Shown: positions 9,085 through 18,189, numbered from the stretch's first letter. The stretch is DNA of 64,000 nucleotides from Halopiger goleimassiliensis (GCF_000455345.1 NZ_HG315690.1:524789-588788); one strand, 5' to 3'. Program-made: numbers and translations. Notes: generated by a model from the letters alone, not told the origin.

Positions 9085-10242
9085 TTACGGTTCGTGATCG
9101 CCGCTCTCCCAGCCGCGGGGCGAGTCGTTCAGCCGTTCGGCCCCGTCCTCGGTGACGACCACGAGGTCCTCGATCCGGACGCCGAACCGTCCTTCGAGGT
9201 AGACGCCCGGTTCGACGCTGAAGACCATCCCCGGCTCGAGTTCACGGTCGTTGCCGGCGACGACGTAGGGCGGTTCGTGGACCTCGAGACCGACGCCGTG
9301 GCCGGTCCGGTGGACGAACGCGTCGCCGTAGCCCGCGTCGGCGACGACCTCGCGCGCGGCGGCGTCGATCGCCCCGGCCGTCACGCCGGGTTCGATCGCC
9401 TCGACGGCGGCCGCCTGGGCCGCGGCGACGACCTCGTGGACCCGCTCGTACTCCTCGGGCGGGTCGCCGACGACGATCGTCCGGGTCTGGTCGCCGGGAT
9501 AGCGGCCCGTACCGCCGGGCAGGTCGGCCTCGACGAACGCGCCGAAATCGAGGACGATCGGATCGCCGTGCTGGATCTCGCGGTCGCCGGTGTGGTGGTG
9601 CGGCCGAGCGCCGTTCGGTCCCGACGCGACGACCGTCTCGAACGCGGGTTCGCCGCCGCCCTCGGCCGCGAGCAGGCGTTCGATCTCGGCGGCCACCGCC
9701 GCTTCCGTCGCGCCGACGAGGTCCGTTCCCCGAGAGCGGATCTCGAGCGAGACGCGATCCGCGATCGCCCCTGCCCGTCGCAGGGCCTCCAGTTCGACCG
9801 CGTCCTTTCGGACGCGCAGGTCCTCGAGGACGGCGCTCGCGAGTCCGAACGAGGCTTCGGGCAGCACCGATCGCAGGTCCTGGGAGAACGTCTCCCAGAG
9901 GCGGTCGTCGAGCAACACGGTCCGCGAGCGTCCCGTCTCGAGGCCGTAGTCCTCGAGCACGCGCTCGACGAGCACGACCGGATCGTCGTCGTCGGCCCAG
10001 GTTTCGATCGCGAGGTCCGCGATCGGCAGCGACTCCAGTTGAGCCGCGTACATCTCCGGCGCGACGATCGTCGGGTCGCCCGCACGGGGAACGAACAACA
10101 GGAGGTGGCGTTCGGACGGCGACTCCGCGAACCCGGTCAGGTACGTCAGGTTCGGTCCCGGGAAGGTGACACAGAGGTCGGCGTCGACGCGCTCGAGGCC
10201 CAGTCTGCAGGCCTCGAGGCGATCCTCGTACGGCGGTTTCAT
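9085..10242 (-). CDS. M24 family metallopeptidase (Xaa-Pro aminopeptidase-like)
   Basis: A 385-residue protein with a creatinase-like N-terminal domain (about 1-140) and a pita-bread M24 domain. The metal ligands are all visible: Asp in VLDFGAF, Asp in GDQTRTI, His in GHGVGLEVHEPP, Glu in FSVEPGVYL, and Glu in VRIEDLVVV. A further conserved His lies in GARPHHHTG. It should therefore be an active two-metal enzyme that removes an N-terminal residue before proline. It starts at MKPPYEDR; in-frame upstream codons run into the shared control region with otsA. The gene is divergent from otsA with 179 bases between starts. Confidence 0.92.
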   Translation of the reverse strand: MKPPYEDRLEACRLGLERVDADLCVTFPGPNLTYLTGFAESPSERHLLLFVPRAGDPTIVAPEMYAAQLESLPIADLAIETWADDDDPVVLVERVLEDYGLETGRSRTVLLDDRLWETFSQDLRSVLPEASFGLASAVLEDLRVRKDAVELEALRRAGAIADRVSLEIRSRGTDLVGATEAAVAAEIERLLAAEGGGEPAFETVVASGPNGARPHHHTGDREIQHGDPIVLDFGAFVEADLPGGTGRYPGDQTRTIVVGDPPEEYERVHEVVAAAQAAAVEAIEPGVTAGAIDAAAREVVADAGYGDAFVHRTGHGVGLEVHEPPYVVAGNDRELEPGMVFSVEPGVYLEGRFGVRIEDLVVVTEDGAERLNDSPRGWESGDHEP

Positions 10243-10421
10243 GGCTCGTGCTTCGGGGGTCCGGCCGAAAACCGTTCGGGTTCCGGCGGCCGGTCGGAGA
10301 CTTCCGGCGCGACGAGACCGGCGCGACGAGAGTCCCCCGGCCGGCGTGGCGATCGGTACTAGACCCCCATGCGGATGCAGGCCGTGAATCAACCCGTCCC
10401 GGGGCTGTGTCTTTCGGCCGA

Positions 10422-12071
10422 ATGCGAACTCCCGACGAGCGTTTGTCGTCGACGAACTGGCACCCGTGGCGGATACGAACGGACGGTTCCGGCCGCGGCT
10501 CGGACGACGGACGGGACGGAGCGACTCCACCGGAGTCGCTGATCGTCGTCTCCAATCGCCAGCCCTACCGTCACGAGTACGCGGACGATGCAGGCGAGTC
10601 CGCCGACGGGAACGGGGGCCAGCAGACCGAGGAGGAACTCACTGTCGACGAACCGGCGGGCGGACTGACGGCCGGCCTCGACCCGGTCGTCCAGGCGGCC
10701 GACGGAACCTGGATCGCCTGGGGCGACGGCGAGGCCGACTTCGACGTCACCGACGAGCACAACTGCGTCGCCGTCCCACCCGGGGACGAATCGTATACGC
10801 TCCGACGCATCGATCTCTCCGACGAAGCCGTCGACTCCTACTACTACGGCTTCAGTAATCAGGTGCTCTGGCCGCTCTGTCACGAGTTCCCCGATCTCGT
10901 TCGGAACCGATCGAACGACCTCGAGTGGTACCGGACGGTCAACGAGCGGTTCGCCGACGCCGTCGTCGAGCACGCCGACGACGAGTCGGTCGTCTGGTTC
11001 CAGGACTATCACTTCGCGCTCGCTCCCGGGATTGTCCAGGAGCGGACGCCCCGGTCGACGACCGTCGCACAGTTCTGGCACATCCCGTGGCCGACGCCGG
11101 AGACGTTCCAGCGCTGTCCGGCCGGCGGACGGCTGCTCGAGGGACTGCTGGGCAACGACCTCCTGAGTTTCCACGTCGATCGCTACGTCGAACAGTTCCT
11201 CGCGACCGTCGAGCGGTTCCTGCCGGCGGCGACGGTCGACCGCGAGCGGCGGCTGGTCCACTACGGAGCCGACCCGACGCGCGTCGTGGCGACGCCGATG
11301 GGCGTCGACGCCGCGTCGTTCGACGCGGACGCTCGAACGCTCGACCCGTCGACGGCTCGTGCGGCACTCGACACCTGCGACGTCGACCCCGCCAACGTGA
11401 TCGGTCTCGGACTGGATCGGCTCGACTACTCGAAGGGGATTCCGGATCGGCTGGCCGCGCTCGAGCGGTTCTTCCAGCGCAACCCCGAGTGGCGCGGGGA
11501 GTTTACCTTCGTCCAGAAGGCGACGCCCTCCCGGACCGAGATCCCGGCCTACGACCGGTACGGCGACCTCGTCAGGAGCGAAGTCGAACGGATCAACAGC
11601 CGGTTCGGAACCGACGACTGGAACCCGATCGCCTACACCGAGGACTACGTCCCACACGAGCAACTCTGTGCGCTGTATCGCCGCGCGGACGTCATGCTCG
11701 TCAACCCGCTGCTCGACGGGATGAACCTCGTCGCACAGGAGTACGTCGCCGCGAACGTCGACGGCGACGGGGTGTTGCTACTGAGCGACCGGGCCGGCGC
11801 ACACGAACGACTCGGCTCCCACGCGCTCACGGTCGATCCGACCGACGAAGCAGGGATCGCCCGCCAACTCGAGCGCGCCGTCTCGATGCCGATCCAGGAA
11901 CGACAGCGCCGGATGGAGACGCTCCGCAACCGGGTCTTCGACGGCGACCTCGAGCGCTGGATGGAGACGCAGTTCGCCTGGATTCGGCGCGTTCACGCCG
12001 ACGATCCGACGGCGTCAGAACCGGACACCGACCCGGACCCCGACTCCCGAGAGCCCACGCCACCAGCATGA
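10422..12071 (+). CDS. otsA: Trehalose-6-phosphate synthase
   Basis: A 549-residue GT20 glycosyltransferase that joins a nucleotide-sugar glucose to glucose-6-phosphate. Recognisable parts are VVSNRQPY near residue 42, WFQDYHFALAPG with the acceptor-site Asp, HIPWPTPE, GLDRLDYSKGI with the phosphate-binding Arg/Lys, EDYVPHEQLC, and DGMNLVAQEYVA. An acidic insert (about 50-80) follows the N-terminal motif, before GGLTAGLDP. The product protects cells as a compatible solute. The chosen ATG (MRTPDERL) is the last one before conserved sequence; about 40 poorly conserved residues precede VVSNRQPY, so a later start is possible. Its stop overlaps the otsB start as ATGA, so the pair is translationally coupled. 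Confidence 0.93.
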   Translation: MRTPDERLSSTNWHPWRIRTDGSGRGSDDGRDGATPPESLIVVSNRQPYRHEYADDAGESADGNGGQQTEEELTVDEPAGGLTAGLDPVVQAADGTWIAWGDGEADFDVTDEHNCVAVPPGDESYTLRRIDLSDEAVDSYYYGFSNQVLWPLCHEFPDLVRNRSNDLEWYRTVNERFADAVVEHADDESVVWFQDYHFALAPGIVQERTPRSTTVAQFWHIPWPTPETFQRCPAGGRLLEGLLGNDLLSFHVDRYVEQFLATVERFLPAATVDRERRLVHYGADPTRVVATPMGVDAASFDADARTLDPSTARAALDTCDVDPANVIGLGLDRLDYSKGIPDRLAALERFFQRNPEWRGEFTFVQKATPSRTEIPAYDRYGDLVRSEVERINSRFGTDDWNPIAYTEDYVPHEQLCALYRRADVMLVNPLLDGMNLVAQEYVAANVDGDGVLLLSDRAGAHERLGSHALTVDPTDEAGIARQLERAVSMPIQERQRRMETLRNRVFDGDLERWMETQFAWIRRVHADDPTASEPDTDPDPDSREPTPPA

Positions 12072-12910
12072 GCGGCCAGACGACCGAACCGACGCCGGCG
12101 ACTGCCCCCTCGACGCCCGATCCGCTCGAGGACCGGCTGTCGGAACTCCGAGGAACGCTCGAGTCGGCCACCCGGCTCCTGCTGTGTCTCGACTTCGACG
12201 GGACGCTCGCGCCAATCGTCGACGATCCCGATGCGGCGACGCCGCTCCCGGAGAGCCGGGCCAGACTCGAGGCGATCGCGGCCGACCCCCGCGTGAGGAC
12301 GGCCATCGTCAGCGGCCGGGCGCTCTCGGACGTCCGCACCCGGATCGAGGGGCCGTCCGTCTACGCGGGAAACCACGGCCTGGAACTCGCCCGCAACGGA
12401 TCGATCGCGGTGCACCCGGTCGCGCGAAGCCGTGCGAATCGACTCGCCGAGGTCCGGGTGGCCCTCAAGACGGCGCTCGCTCCGTTTCCCGGGGTCGAAC
12501 TCCAGGACAAGCGGCTCACGGCGACCGTCCACCTCCGGTCGGTTCCGGAGCCGTTACGGCCACTCGTCCGGCGTCGGACGACCGCGATCGTCGACCGCCT
12601 GGCCGGCGACGACCTCGAACTCTCGGACGGCAAACGGATCCTCGAGATCGAACCCGCGATCCCCTGGGGGAAGGGCAACGCGGTCGCGTTGCTCGAGTCC
12701 GACCAGCCGGCGGGAGCGGTGACCGTCTACGTGGGCGACGACGTGACCGACGAGTCGGCGTTCCGGGCCGTCGAACCGCAGGGGATCGGCGTCCGGGTCG
12801 GCGGCACCGACCCGTCGGCCGCCAGCTACCGGGTCGAATCCCCGCGCGAGGTCGCGGCGTTCCTGGGCTGGCTCGAGTCGATCGACGCCGGACGCAAAGC
12901 AGTCGCGTGA
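12068..12910 (+). CDS. otsB: Trehalose-6-phosphate phosphatase
   Basis: A 280-residue HAD-family phosphatase that removes phosphate from trehalose-6-phosphate. The nucleophile motif is CLDFDGTLAPI with Asp42 and the acid/base Asp44. Motif II is AIVSGR, the motif III lysine region is PWGKGNAV, and the metal-binding motif is VGDDVTDESAF. Length matches the family. It overlaps otsA by four bases and completes the two-step OtsA/OtsB pathway. About 30 acidic, proline-rich residues precede the catalytic core, which is common in haloarchaeal proteins. Confidence 0.95.
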   Translation: MSGQTTEPTPATAPSTPDPLEDRLSELRGTLESATRLLLCLDFDGTLAPIVDDPDAATPLPESRARLEAIAADPRVRTAIVSGRALSDVRTRIEGPSVYAGNHGLELARNGSIAVHPVARSRANRLAEVRVALKTALAPFPGVELQDKRLTATVHLRSVPEPLRPLVRRRTTAIVDRLAGDDLELSDGKRILEIEPAIPWGKGNAVALLESDQPAGAVTVYVGDDVTDESAFRAVEPQGIGVRVGGTDPSAASYRVESPREVAAFLGWLESIDAGRKAVA

Positions 12911-13130
12911 GGAGGCCGCGGCTCGAGAGCGGTCGGCGTCTGTTCCATAGTCCGTCCCAACGACGGTCCGACGGCCGCCGAGCGAGTCCCTCAAAACCGG
13001 CATTCCGTCCCCAATTCGAACGGTCAAATTCTCCCCGAATGTCGCCGCAGATAGCCTGTACGTTCGAACAGATAGTGGAAATGGCCGACACATATCTGCA
13101 CTGTTGGCCGAAAGTATTAGTTGCCACTGG

Positions 13131-13138
13131 AAATATAG
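13131..13138 (+). promoter_or_regulatory. TATA box for the PhiH1-like regulator
   Basis: AAATATAG lies about 27 bases before the GTG start at 13162, the spacing expected for a leaderless archaeal transcript. The surrounding 100 bases are AT-richer than the genes on either side. Upstream are a direct repeat TGGCCGA at 13082 and 13105 and a GTTCGAAC palindrome near 13060, which could be operators. Confidence 0.5.
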
Positions 13139-13161
13139 GACGGGTACGAGAGTGACCAGAC

Positions 13162-13515
13162 GTGAAACTTCGCCAACCAACTGACTTCCTCATCTTGGAA
13201 GCGCTCGAGGAGAAGGGTCGGAACGTCGCGACGAACCTGGCTGAACACACCGGAAAGAGCCGGAAGAACATCAACACGCGGCTCCCGGTACTCGAGGATT
13301 ACGGCCTCGTCGAGAAGATCGGACCGGCGGAACGCTCCGGTCTCTACGAGATCACGTCGCTCGGCAAGGCCGCGCTCGTCTACCGGGACCAGTACGACGA
13401 GGTCGACGACTTCGAGGCGTTGATCGAAGGCCCCAACGCGGGCGACCTCGAGAACGCCGGTGAGGCCCAGGCCTCGTTCGCTCGCGGCGAGAACGACGAC
13501 GAAGCCGACGAGTAG
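13162..13515 (+). CDS. Winged-helix regulator, PhiH1-repressor-like
   Basis: A 117-residue protein with a single winged helix-turn-helix (about 5-72): FLILEALEEKGRNVATNLAE, SRKNINTRLPVLEDYGLVEK, and a wing with GLYEITSLGKAAL. The tail is acidic. The sequence resembles the repressor of halovirus PhiH1 and its many chromosomal relatives. No phage genes are nearby, so it is probably a domesticated regulator. It starts with GTG, and the TATA box at the right distance supports this start. It may control itself through the repeats seen upstream. Whether it controls anything else cannot be said. Confidence 0.83.
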   Translation: MKLRQPTDFLILEALEEKGRNVATNLAEHTGKSRKNINTRLPVLEDYGLVEKIGPAERSGLYEITSLGKAALVYRDQYDEVDDFEALIEGPNAGDLENAGEAQASFARGENDDEADE

Positions 13516-13570
13516 TGCTACCGCGAGGAAGCACTCCGAGGTAACGACGACGGCCGGGTGACCGACGGCG

Positions 13571-14341
13571 TCACCGCGGCCGGAGACCACCGCGGTAGCT
13601 CTCGAGTTCTCGCCGTGCGCACGCCGAGAACGCGAGGCTCAGTCTTCTGTCCCGGTTCGTGACGTCCGGATAGTCCGTCCCGCAGTGGGATCGATCGAGG
13701 TCGACGTCGTCGGTGAACGCGTAGGTACTGATCATCGGCGACGCGACCACCGCGTCGCCGCGGCGAAAGACGACGCCGTGTTCGTGGGCCAGTCCGAGCG
13801 CGTGACCGACCTCGTGGAGCAACACCTGAACGGTCCGGGTCGACGGACGGACCGGAACGATCGCTCCATCGACGTCGGCCCCACTGACACCCCCGAACAG
13901 CTCGGCGAGCGGCTCGAGGTCCGCGAGGTGACGCGCACCGCCGACGGAGGCGACGTGCGGTATTCCGTAGCCGGTCGGTGCCTGCGACATCTGTCCGTCG
14001 GTGATCAGCAGGTTGACGTCCCGCGCTGGCTCGACGTTCCGACCGCCGATCCCACCCGCAACCACCGTCGCTGGCCACTCGCCGCGGGTCGTCACGCGGG
14101 CCCCGTCCTCCGTCGAAGTCCGTACGACGCCGCCGAAGGATACCTCGAGCGACCAGTGCTCGAGGTCGAGGAACCGCTCGAGATACTCGACGGCGCGCAC
14201 CCCGACGGCCGAGTACGACGCGGCTCCGCTCGAGAGCCAGACGGCGACCTCGAGTTCGTCGACCACCTCCCGGGTCGCGTACGTGAGGGCACCGAACGAC
14301 GTGGCCGACCCGATCGCTCCCAGTAACGCCCGTCGGTTCAC
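13571..14341 (-). CDS. Secreted metzincin-type metalloprotease
   Basis: A 256-residue putative protease. The zinc site is the full metzincin consensus HExxHxxGxxH in LLHEVGHALGLAHEHG (His176, Glu177, His180, His186), followed by a Met-turn SPM (Met203). These two elements define matrixin/astacin/archaemetzincin-like folds. The N terminus, MNRRALLGAIGSATSFGALTY, is a Tat-like signal, so the enzyme probably acts outside the cell. The substrate is unknown. It begins with GTG; no in-frame ATG exists upstream. A TATA-like TTCAAAAAG lies about 55 bases upstream on this strand. It is a single gene, convergent with the PhiH1-like regulator. Confidence 0.85.
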   Translation of the reverse strand: MNRRALLGAIGSATSFGALTYATREVVDELEVAVWLSSGAASYSAVGVRAVEYLERFLDLEHWSLEVSFGGVVRTSTEDGARVTTRGEWPATVVAGGIGGRNVEPARDVNLLITDGQMSQAPTGYGIPHVASVGGARHLADLEPLAELFGGVSGADVDGAIVPVRPSTRTVQVLLHEVGHALGLAHEHGVVFRRGDAVVASPMISTYAFTDDVDLDRSHCGTDYPDVTNRDRRLSLAFSACARRELESYRGGLRPR

Positions 14342-14688
14342 GGCCGCCAGTTTCGACGGCGCGTCCCAGTTGCTCCCGCTTCACATGTTGTGACTTTTTG
14401 AACTGTCCGCTGGGACGGGTGTCCGGCTCCCGAGACCTGTCGTTTCGACGATCACACGGAACGGGCTGTGAAGTCGTCCACGCGACGGGTCGTACCCGAT
14501 TCCTCCGGGCCGTGATCGGTTCGCGAAATCTCTCCGAACGTGGACAGTGGTTCGATACGGAGAGTCACGATTACTTAACTGTCGTGCGTGTGAACCCGAG
14601 GGCGGATGATCGATCCGCCGGTTCGATCCGACAGCATGAGTCGATCGCTCCCGACGCCCGTTCGATCGCCGGCGGTGAGTCGATCGTG
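14342..14688. other. Intergenic region between divergent genes
   Basis: These ~350 bases carry the promoter of the metzincin gene near its left end (TTCAAAAAG on the minus strand about 14392-14402) and a TATA-like TTACTTAAC near 14571-14579 on the plus strand that fits a transcript entering the next gene. In-frame GTG codons at 14584 and 14590 could extend that gene by about 35 residues. I see no repeats or RNA genes here. Confidence 0.45.
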
Positions 14689-15000
14689 ATGCCGGACGTC
14701 GTCGACGGCGTCTACGCCGGCTCCAACCGTCGGTACTACACCGGTTGGCAGATCGATCGACGACTCGAGCGTGGACGCTGGCGGTGCTGTCTCGAACAGC
14801 GGGAGCCGGATCGACTGCTGATCGAGGTCGAGCGGGCGCTCCTGTTGTCGCTGGTCCGGATCGACCCGAGCGACCTCCCACCCCGGGTCGAGATCAGGAT
14901 CGACGGCGACCGCGCGCGAATCGTAGAGCACGGACGGCCACGGCCGGCACCGGTTGCATTGCGGCGGGAAGGCCGGGGTCGATTCGTCTCGGACCGCTGA
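14689..15000 (+). CDS. Conserved-looking hypothetical protein
   Basis: I do not recognise this family. The 103-residue product starts MPDVVDGVYAGSNRRYYTGW and has mixed basic/acidic segments (RRLERGRWRCCLEQREPDRL, VEIRIDGDRARIVEHGR) with no signal, membrane segment or cofactor motif. Codon use from the ATG to the stop is typical of the chromosome, with strong G/C at third positions, and better than in any competing frame. The predicted strand-rich C-terminal half would fit a small beta-sheet domain. GTG codons at 14584 and 14590 are alternative starts close to a TATA-like site. It ends 31 bases before the convergent Bat-type gene. Confidence 0.55.
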   Translation: MPDVVDGVYAGSNRRYYTGWQIDRRLERGRWRCCLEQREPDRLLIEVERALLLSLVRIDPSDLPPRVEIRIDGDRARIVEHGRPRPAPVALRREGRGRFVSDR

Positions 15001-15030
15001 ACGAGATCAGCAGGCGGAGTCGTGGACCTG

Positions 15031-16992
15031 TCAGGCTCCGCCGTCCTCGAAGAACTCGCCGAGGATCGTCTTGAGCCCCTTCCGGAGGTGCTGGTGCATC
15101 GTCGGCGGCGAGACGTCCATCGATTCGGCGATCTCCTCGCCTGTGCTCTCGCGGGGCCACTCGAAGAAACCGCCGTAGTACGCGAGCCGCAAGGTCGTCA
15201 GTTGCCGATCGGTCAGTTCGTCGAGGATTCGTTTGCGGCGTTCGGCCGCCGTGTGGACCGGGCGGTCGACGACGCGGCGGGCGACCAGTTCCGTATTCTC
15301 GTAGATGCCCCCGAGCGCCTCCGCGATCTCACGCACGTCGGCGTCCCGGGAGACCTCCACACAGCAGGTGCCGACGCCGTCCTCGACGCGGACGTCGCGG
15401 ATCGTCACCCCGTGGTTCGTCAGGGTGCGGACGCCCGATTTGCAGAGTCGCATCTCGATCGTACACTGCTCCGTGCCGTCGTGGATGAGTCGACAGCCCT
15501 CGATCGAGTCGTGGTCGGTCGCCTCCTCGAGAACGGTCTCGGCCTCGAGTCCCTCGACGGTGACGTACTGGTACGTGCGTCCGTCGTTAGTCGTGCCCGT
15601 CCACTCGAGCGAACACCGACAGTCGTAGCGCTCGGTGAGGTCGAAGGAGAACGTATCGCCGCCGTCGATTCGGAACTCGAGTTCCACGACCGAATCCGAC
15701 AGCAGTAGCTCCCGGTTCTTGATTGCCATGATCGTAAAGCCGATCATCCCGCCGAGCAGTTCGAACGCCTCCCGTTCGCTCTCGCTAAAGGCGTCTGCAC
15801 GTTCCGACAGCACCGTCAGGACGCCGTAGATCGAGTCGTCGTAGGAGACGGGGACGGCGAGCACCGCGTCGACGTCGTCCTCGTGGGCCGCCTCCTGTAA
15901 CGGCTCCGGGAGCGGTTCGGTGTCCTGGACGTGTGTCACCGTCCGTACGTCGCCCGAGAGTGCGGCCTCGGTGGCCGGACACTCCACGCTACAGTCGAGG
16001 TCCCGAAGCTGGTCGAGGTAGGTCGTGGCCTCGCCGGTCCCCGATCGGGCGACGAGTTCGCCGTCGGGTCCGAGTTCGGCGATCCAGCTCCCACAGTAGA
16101 GCTCCGATTCGACGATCTGCTCGCAGACGTCGCGTTCGATCGTCTCCCGTTCGGAGGCCCCGACCAGCGACTCGACGACGCGTCGTCCGAGCGTGTTGAT
16201 CCGGTTGAGGGTCTCGAGTTCGGCCCGTTGCGACCGGAGTTCGCGTTCGCGCCGAGCGCGCTCGGTGATGTCGCGGGCCAGCCAGACCACCGCCCGACGG
16301 CCGGCGATGCGCCGGTCCGTCGGAACGACGCGGGCCTCGTAGTATCGCGTCCCTTCGTTCGTCTCCGCCTCGTACTCGATCGACTGCGTCTCGCCGGCCT
16401 CGATCGCCCGCTCGAGACAGGACTGGAGCCGTTCGGCCGTCTCGGGCGGGAACGCGTCCGCGAGGGTGTTGCCGGTGAGCTCCGTCGAGGAAGTTCCATA
16501 CAGGTCGGCCGCCTCGCGTCGCGCTTTCGCCTCGAGGTAGGTACCGTCCGCGGCGATGACGAACGCCTCGTCGGGCAACTCGTTCGCGATGATACGATGG
16601 TAGTCACGCTCGTCCCCGTCGGCGGTGTCGGCCACCACGGCGGTTTCGATGCGGTCGATCACTCCGTCGTCCGCGAGCGGGGCGTACTCCGTCGCGTCGC
16701 CACGGACCGCCGCCGCAGCGAGTGCCTCGTCGCCCGCTGGAGGTGCGACGATCGTCGGCACTGCCGGCGAGAACTCCCGAACCTGCTCGAGGCAGTTCCG
16801 GATGGCGTCCGGCCGCTCCAGTTCGAGAACGATACCGTCGGAAACGACGCCCTCGAGGACGTCCGCCACCGAGTCGGTCGACGCCGAGTGGACCCGATAC
16901 CGTCCCTCCCCTCGGAGTCGTCGCTCGAGGGAACTGTCGTCCCGGTCCGACCCGGTGACGACGACCAGTGTCACGTTCGTCTCACGTCCCAT
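15031..16992 (-). CDS. Bat-like sensor regulator (receiver-like, PAS, GAF, HTH_10)
   Basis: A 653-residue protein laid out like bacterio-opsin activators: a degenerate receiver-like start (about 5-120), a PAS domain (about 130-255, ending VVWLARDITERARRERELR), a GAF domain (about 275-430), a Bat-specific middle region (about 440-580), and a C-terminal HTH_10 with LAYYGGFFEWPRESTGEEIA and VSPPTMHQHLRKG. It is a cytoplasmic one-component sensor and DNA-binding protein. The signal is not evident; PAS and GAF could bind heme, flavin or a small ligand. The C-terminal HTH closely matches that of the regulator at 741-3866, so the two are probably paralogues. Confidence 0.9.
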   Translation of the reverse strand: MGRETNVTLVVVTGSDRDDSSLERRLRGEGRYRVHSASTDSVADVLEGVVSDGIVLELERPDAIRNCLEQVREFSPAVPTIVAPPAGDEALAAAAVRGDATEYAPLADDGVIDRIETAVVADTADGDERDYHRIIANELPDEAFVIAADGTYLEAKARREAADLYGTSSTELTGNTLADAFPPETAERLQSCLERAIEAGETQSIEYEAETNEGTRYYEARVVPTDRRIAGRRAVVWLARDITERARRERELRSQRAELETLNRINTLGRRVVESLVGASERETIERDVCEQIVESELYCGSWIAELGPDGELVARSGTGEATTYLDQLRDLDCSVECPATEAALSGDVRTVTHVQDTEPLPEPLQEAAHEDDVDAVLAVPVSYDDSIYGVLTVLSERADAFSESEREAFELLGGMIGFTIMAIKNRELLLSDSVVELEFRIDGGDTFSFDLTERYDCRCSLEWTGTTNDGRTYQYVTVEGLEAETVLEEATDHDSIEGCRLIHDGTEQCTIEMRLCKSGVRTLTNHGVTIRDVRVEDGVGTCCVEVSRDADVREIAEALGGIYENTELVARRVVDRPVHTAAERRKRILDELTDRQLTTLRLAYYGGFFEWPRESTGEEIAESMDVSPPTMHQHLRKGLKTILGEFFEDGGA

Positions 16993-17154
16993 GCGTTTCG
17001 GTGTTCATACGATCACTGCTCACCCGTCCGCCCCCTTCGTACTCAAGAGTACCGAGTGGAATAAAAAATCTGGTGGTTGGCACGAAAGTAAATATCGGGG
17101 TCGTCCCTCTCGGAGCGACGATCGGATCCGGAAAACCAGCGTTCGGGCTCGCGA

Positions 17155-17406
17155 TTACAGTTCGCCCTGGTCCTTGAGATCCTCGATGATGTCGTCGACG
17201 AACGTCTCTACGTCGTCGTACGGGAAGTCACCGCCCGAGGTCTTGGTGTTGAGTTCCATCGCCGTCATCGAGAAGTCGCCGGACTCGAACGTCGTGCCCG
17301 GGCCGTCAGGAAGCGCGGGAACGAGGTCCATGGGACTCGAGATGGGGTAGTCGGCCTCACCGAAGGCGTCGATCATTTGTTCGCGGATTTCGGCTTCGTC
17401 TGCCAT
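17155..17406 (-). CDS. MTH865 family protein
   Basis: An 83-residue acidic protein: MADEAEIREQMIDAFGEADY, then PISSPMDLVPALPDGPGTT, then a FPYDDVETFVDDIIEDL helix. This matches the small MTH865-like family of archaea, known from a Methanothermobacter structure as a compact helical/EF-hand-like fold without an assigned function. The start is the ATG directly downstream of a strong TATA box; an upstream in-frame extension of 30 residues would cover the promoter and is rejected. It is a single gene. Confidence 0.88.
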   Translation of the reverse strand: MADEAEIREQMIDAFGEADYPISSPMDLVPALPDGPGTTFESGDFSMTAMELNTKTSGGDFPYDDVETFVDDIIEDLKDQGEL

Positions 17407-17428
17407 AGCGTGTTGCCGTTTGGGTGCA

Positions 17429-17441
17429 TAAATAATAAATT
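17429..17441 (-). promoter_or_regulatory. TATA box of the MTH865 gene
   Basis: On the minus strand the sequence reads AATTTATTATTTA, a long A/T run in an otherwise GC-rich context. Its centre is about 28 bases before the ATG at 17406, as expected for a leaderless transcript. It is the clearest promoter element in this part of the window. Confidence 0.65.
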
Positions 17442-17657
17442 TGTGGGTAGTTGTACCGTTCGATCGACGCGACCGGTATCGACCGGAATCCTCCACAGGT
17501 GTCCGTATTGACCGTCTCAGGATTTAATAACCGGGGCCGGTTGATTGAGCGAACGACGGCGACAGTCCCAACGAACCGCTATCTACGGCAAAGCGAACAG
17601 TCACGAAACCTCTCGTATCCGAAACAGTAATTAGCGATCAGTGAGGTAGTGAAGGAC

Positions 17658-18047
17658 ATGGCCAAAGATACCGTCAGGTACCCGGACGAGGTCGTCGAGG
17701 AGATCGACACGCTCGTCCAAGACGGTATGTTCGAGAGCAAATCCGAGTTTTACCGGTTCTCGGCGGAGTACGTTCTCACCCTCATCAATCCCGATCACGA
17801 CGTCAAGACGTTCAACTTCGACGAGATCAAACACGAACTCGACATCAGCGAGGAGGACCACGCCAAGGCCCTGGGTACCGACGGTGGCACGTTCTTCCTC
17901 GACGCAGTCATCACCGTCCGCAAACACGGCCTGCGGGGCAACTACGAGGCCGCCGAACGGTTCATCGACACCCACTACGACTCGACCGACCAGGAGTGTA
18001 TCATCCTCGAGGAACTGCTCGGGACGTACCGCAACGAATCGGCCTGA
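17658..18047 (+). CDS. Ribbon-helix-helix (CopG-like) regulator
   Basis: A 129-residue protein. The N terminus, KDTVRYPDEVVEEIDTLVQD followed by GMFESKSEFYRFSAEYVL, is a ribbon-helix-helix DNA-binding unit. The rest (45-129) is acidic and helical (HVKTF-like start, FDEIKHELDISEEDHAKALG, YEAAERFIDTHYD) and probably binds partners. It resembles the long haloarchaeal CopG-type proteins such as the CdrL cell-division regulator, but I cannot assign it to that gene from sequence alone. The ATG chosen (MAKDTVRYP) has a GAAGGA stretch just upstream; a GTG three codons earlier is possible. An A/T-rich GATTTAATAACC near 17519 may be the promoter. Confidence 0.82.
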   Translation: MAKDTVRYPDEVVEEIDTLVQDGMFESKSEFYRFSAEYVLTLINPDHDVKTFNFDEIKHELDISEEDHAKALGTDGGTFFLDAVITVRKHGLRGNYEAAERFIDTHYDSTDQECIILEELLGTYRNESA

Positions 18048-18189
18048 CCGCTCCCGGTCTCTCGCATCCGCTCGGATTTCGAACTTCTCGACTCGTTTCG
18101 ATGCTATCCGTCTCCGTGAGTGGGTTCCGCACGCTGTTCTGCCGACGATCCGTCAAAGCGTTCACATCACTGGACCTCGGGTATCGAGT

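Noticed and set aside
14575..14931. Minus-strand frame of 118 residues
   Set aside because: The plus-strand frame here has better codon bias, and the minus frame has no recognisable domain.
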